Positions 62,901-64,000 of a stretch of 64,000 nucleotides of DNA are shown in pieces. A program made the position numbers and the translations under genes. Origin of the DNA: Azomonas agilis (lineage in GTDB: Bacteria; Pseudomonadota; Gammaproteobacteria; Pseudomonadales; Pseudomonadaceae); contig NZ_VLKG01000004.1 in assembly GCF_007830255.1 (NCBI RefSeq), positions 1 to 64,000 on the forward strand. The letters are read 5' to 3'. Below the pieces are notes generated by a model. The model had not been told where the DNA came from. It searched no databases and saw only the letters and a list, made by a program, of their open reading frames with translations. The first letter of the stretch is position 1, and the number at the start of each line of letters is the position of its first letter.

Positions 62901-64000
62901 TTATGCGGACAAAACGCCGTCGGTTTGCATGGCCTGAATTTCGGCTGCACTAAAGCCAAGCTCAGCAGCCACTTCAGCATTGTGTTGGCCTAAATCAGGT
63001 GCTACTTGGTGGATGCGGGTGTCGCAGTCGGAAAAACGAAACGGCAGGTTGGGGAAACGCAGCGTGCCGTAGCGTGGGTGCTCTTGCTCAATGACCATAT
63101 TCCGCGCTTGAATTTGCGGATCAGCGATCACTTCATCAATGCGCTGTACCTTTGCGTTCGGGATGTCGATGCTGTCAAGCAAGGCCAACACCTCAGCTAC
63201 CTTGCGGGCACCTACCCAATCCCTGACAACAGCGAGGATGTGTTCGCGATGGGCATTGCGTCCATTTAAATGGTGATAACGGGTATCTTCACCAAAACCT
63301 TCCGGCCCGCCGTTTTCCTCGATCAGTTTGGCGAAACGCTTCCAAGCGTCGTCAACCTGCGCGGCGATGACCAAATCACCGTCAGCGGCTCGAAATACCC
63401 CGTAAAGCGTCGAAGTGGGCATATCGTGCCCCGTTTGTTGAGGTAACACGGTGCCACCGGACAGGGTGTAACACTGCACGGCGTACTCGTGCATCGACAC
63501 TAGGGTGTCGTAAAGTGCCATATCGATATGCTGGCCTCGTTCACTAGACACTCGGCCCAGCAATGCCGCATTGATCGCTGCGACCGCATGGATTCCGGTG
63601 TACATGTCTCCTAGAGAAATACGCAGTAAGGGTGGTGCTTCGCCCGGCACACCCACCATCTGCATGATGCCACTTTTAGCCTCGGCGATTAGCCCAAATC
63701 CTGCCCGATGAGCATCCGGCCCAGTGTGGCCATACGCTGAAATTGAGCAGTAGACCAACTTAGGATTACGGGCCGAAAGCTCTGCATAACCTAAGCCCAA
63801 TTTATCTAAGGCACCGGGGCGATAATTTTCGATAAATACATCCGCTGAATCGGTCAGCCTTTGCATAAAGGCTTTTCCGCGCGGATCTTTCATGTTGACA
63901 CTCACGCCCCGCTTTCCCATGTTCAGCTGCAAAAAGTAACCACTCTGAGCTTCATCCAGTATGAAGGCATGCTGCCGCCCAGCATCTCCTGAGCCTGGCC
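62901..64000 (-). CDS. Class III (CaiB/BaiF) CoA-transferase, 5' end outside the window
   Basis: The last 366 or so codons of a formyl-CoA-transferase-like enzyme; the frame continues through the right edge, so the start is missing. It has the KRGVSVNMKDPRGKAFMQRLTDSADVFIENYRPG block and RGQHIDMALYDTLVSM, where the catalytic Asp should lie. Typical members are about 390-410 residues. These enzymes move CoA between carboxylic acids. It is probably the first of the three genes visible in this operon (CoA-transferase, aroE, aroQ). The substrate is unknown. Confidence 0.9.
   Translation of the reverse strand, partial: PGSGDAGRQHAFILDEAQSGYFLQLNMGKRGVSVNMKDPRGKAFMQRLTDSADVFIENYRPGALDKLGLGYAELSARNPKLVYCSISAYGHTGPDAHRAGFGLIAEAKSGIMQMVGVPGEAPPLLRISLGDMYTGIHAVAAINAALLGRVSSERGQHIDMALYDTLVSMHEYAVQCYTLSGGTVLPQQTGHDMPTSTLYGVFRAADGDLVIAAQVDDAWKRFAKLIEENGGPEGFGEDTRYHHLNGRNAHREHILAVVRDWVGARKVAEVLALLDSIDIPNAKVQRIDEVIADPQIQARNMVIEQEHPRYGTLRFPNLPFRFSDCDTRIHQVAPDLGQHNAEVAAELGFSAAEIQAMQTDGVLSA

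Overview
The window looks like chromosome from a free-living, nitrogen-fixing gammaproteobacterium of the Pseudomonas/Azotobacter type with a moderate GC content. I infer this from three things. The block acnB - lpxH/ppiB - tig-clpP-clpX-lon-hupB-ppiD, facing fabI-yejFEBA, has the gene order I know from Pseudomonas. There is a Gac/Rsm-style small RNA with a matching upstream box. A complete iron-only nitrogenase locus is very close in sequence to that of Azotobacter vinelandii. I cannot name the species. I saw no rRNA, tRNA, CRISPR array, insertion sequence or prophage.

Layout. 1-3.5 kb: polyhydroxyalkanoate (PHA) genes, namely the tail of a phasin-like protein with a 9-bp tandem repeat, phaR, phaB and a class I phaC. 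3.5-8.7 kb: an ABC exporter of the HlyD / RbbA / YhhJ type with a small membrane protein. 8.7-15.5 kb: a Na+/H+ antiporter, a small membrane protein, sohB, mltD, a glutathione S-transferase and a DUF815 ATPase. 15.5-17.2 kb: a FecI-like sigma factor and FecR behind a Fur-like box, with no receptor gene beside them. 17.2-24.2 kb: DsbA-like and BolA-like proteins, a DUF2059 protein, fumC, an OpgC-like acyltransferase with an SGNH hydrolase, hemJ, and a polyphosphate:AMP phosphotransferase. 24.3-24.7 kb: an unannotated RsmY/RsmZ-like RNA with a GacA-type box. 24.8-29.8 kb: cysG, serS and a katG with a signal peptide.

30.0-39.3 kb is the centrepiece. anfA and anfHDGK-O-R lie on the minus strand. 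Divergent from anfA is a two-gene operon of a NifU-C-terminal-like scaffold and an Anf3-like split-barrel protein. Both anfH and the divergent operon are preceded by sequences with correct sigma-54 (-24/-12) spacing, so I infer that AnfA with RpoN drives both. The nitrogenase still needs cofactor-assembly genes (nifB, nifV, nifS and others) from elsewhere in the genome; none are in this window. PHA and polyphosphate genes, a secreted catalase-peroxidase and a putative oxygen-consuming Anf3 all suit a diazotroph coping with oxygen and carbon excess.

39.5-45.9 kb: yejABEF and fabI. 45.9-54.5 kb: the ppiD-hupB-lon-clpX-clpP-tig proteostasis block. 54.7-57.1 kb: ppiB, lpxH, miaE and a DUF1289 protein. 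57.4-60.1 kb: acnB behind a strongly structured leader. 60.5-64.0 kb: an AEC-family transporter, aroQ, aroE and a class III CoA-transferase that runs off the right edge.

Most novel candidates: the RsmY/Z-like RNA at 24377-24521, the sigma-54-linked Nfu/Anf3 operon, the acnB leader with competing pairings, and two terminators placed directly against a downstream start codon.
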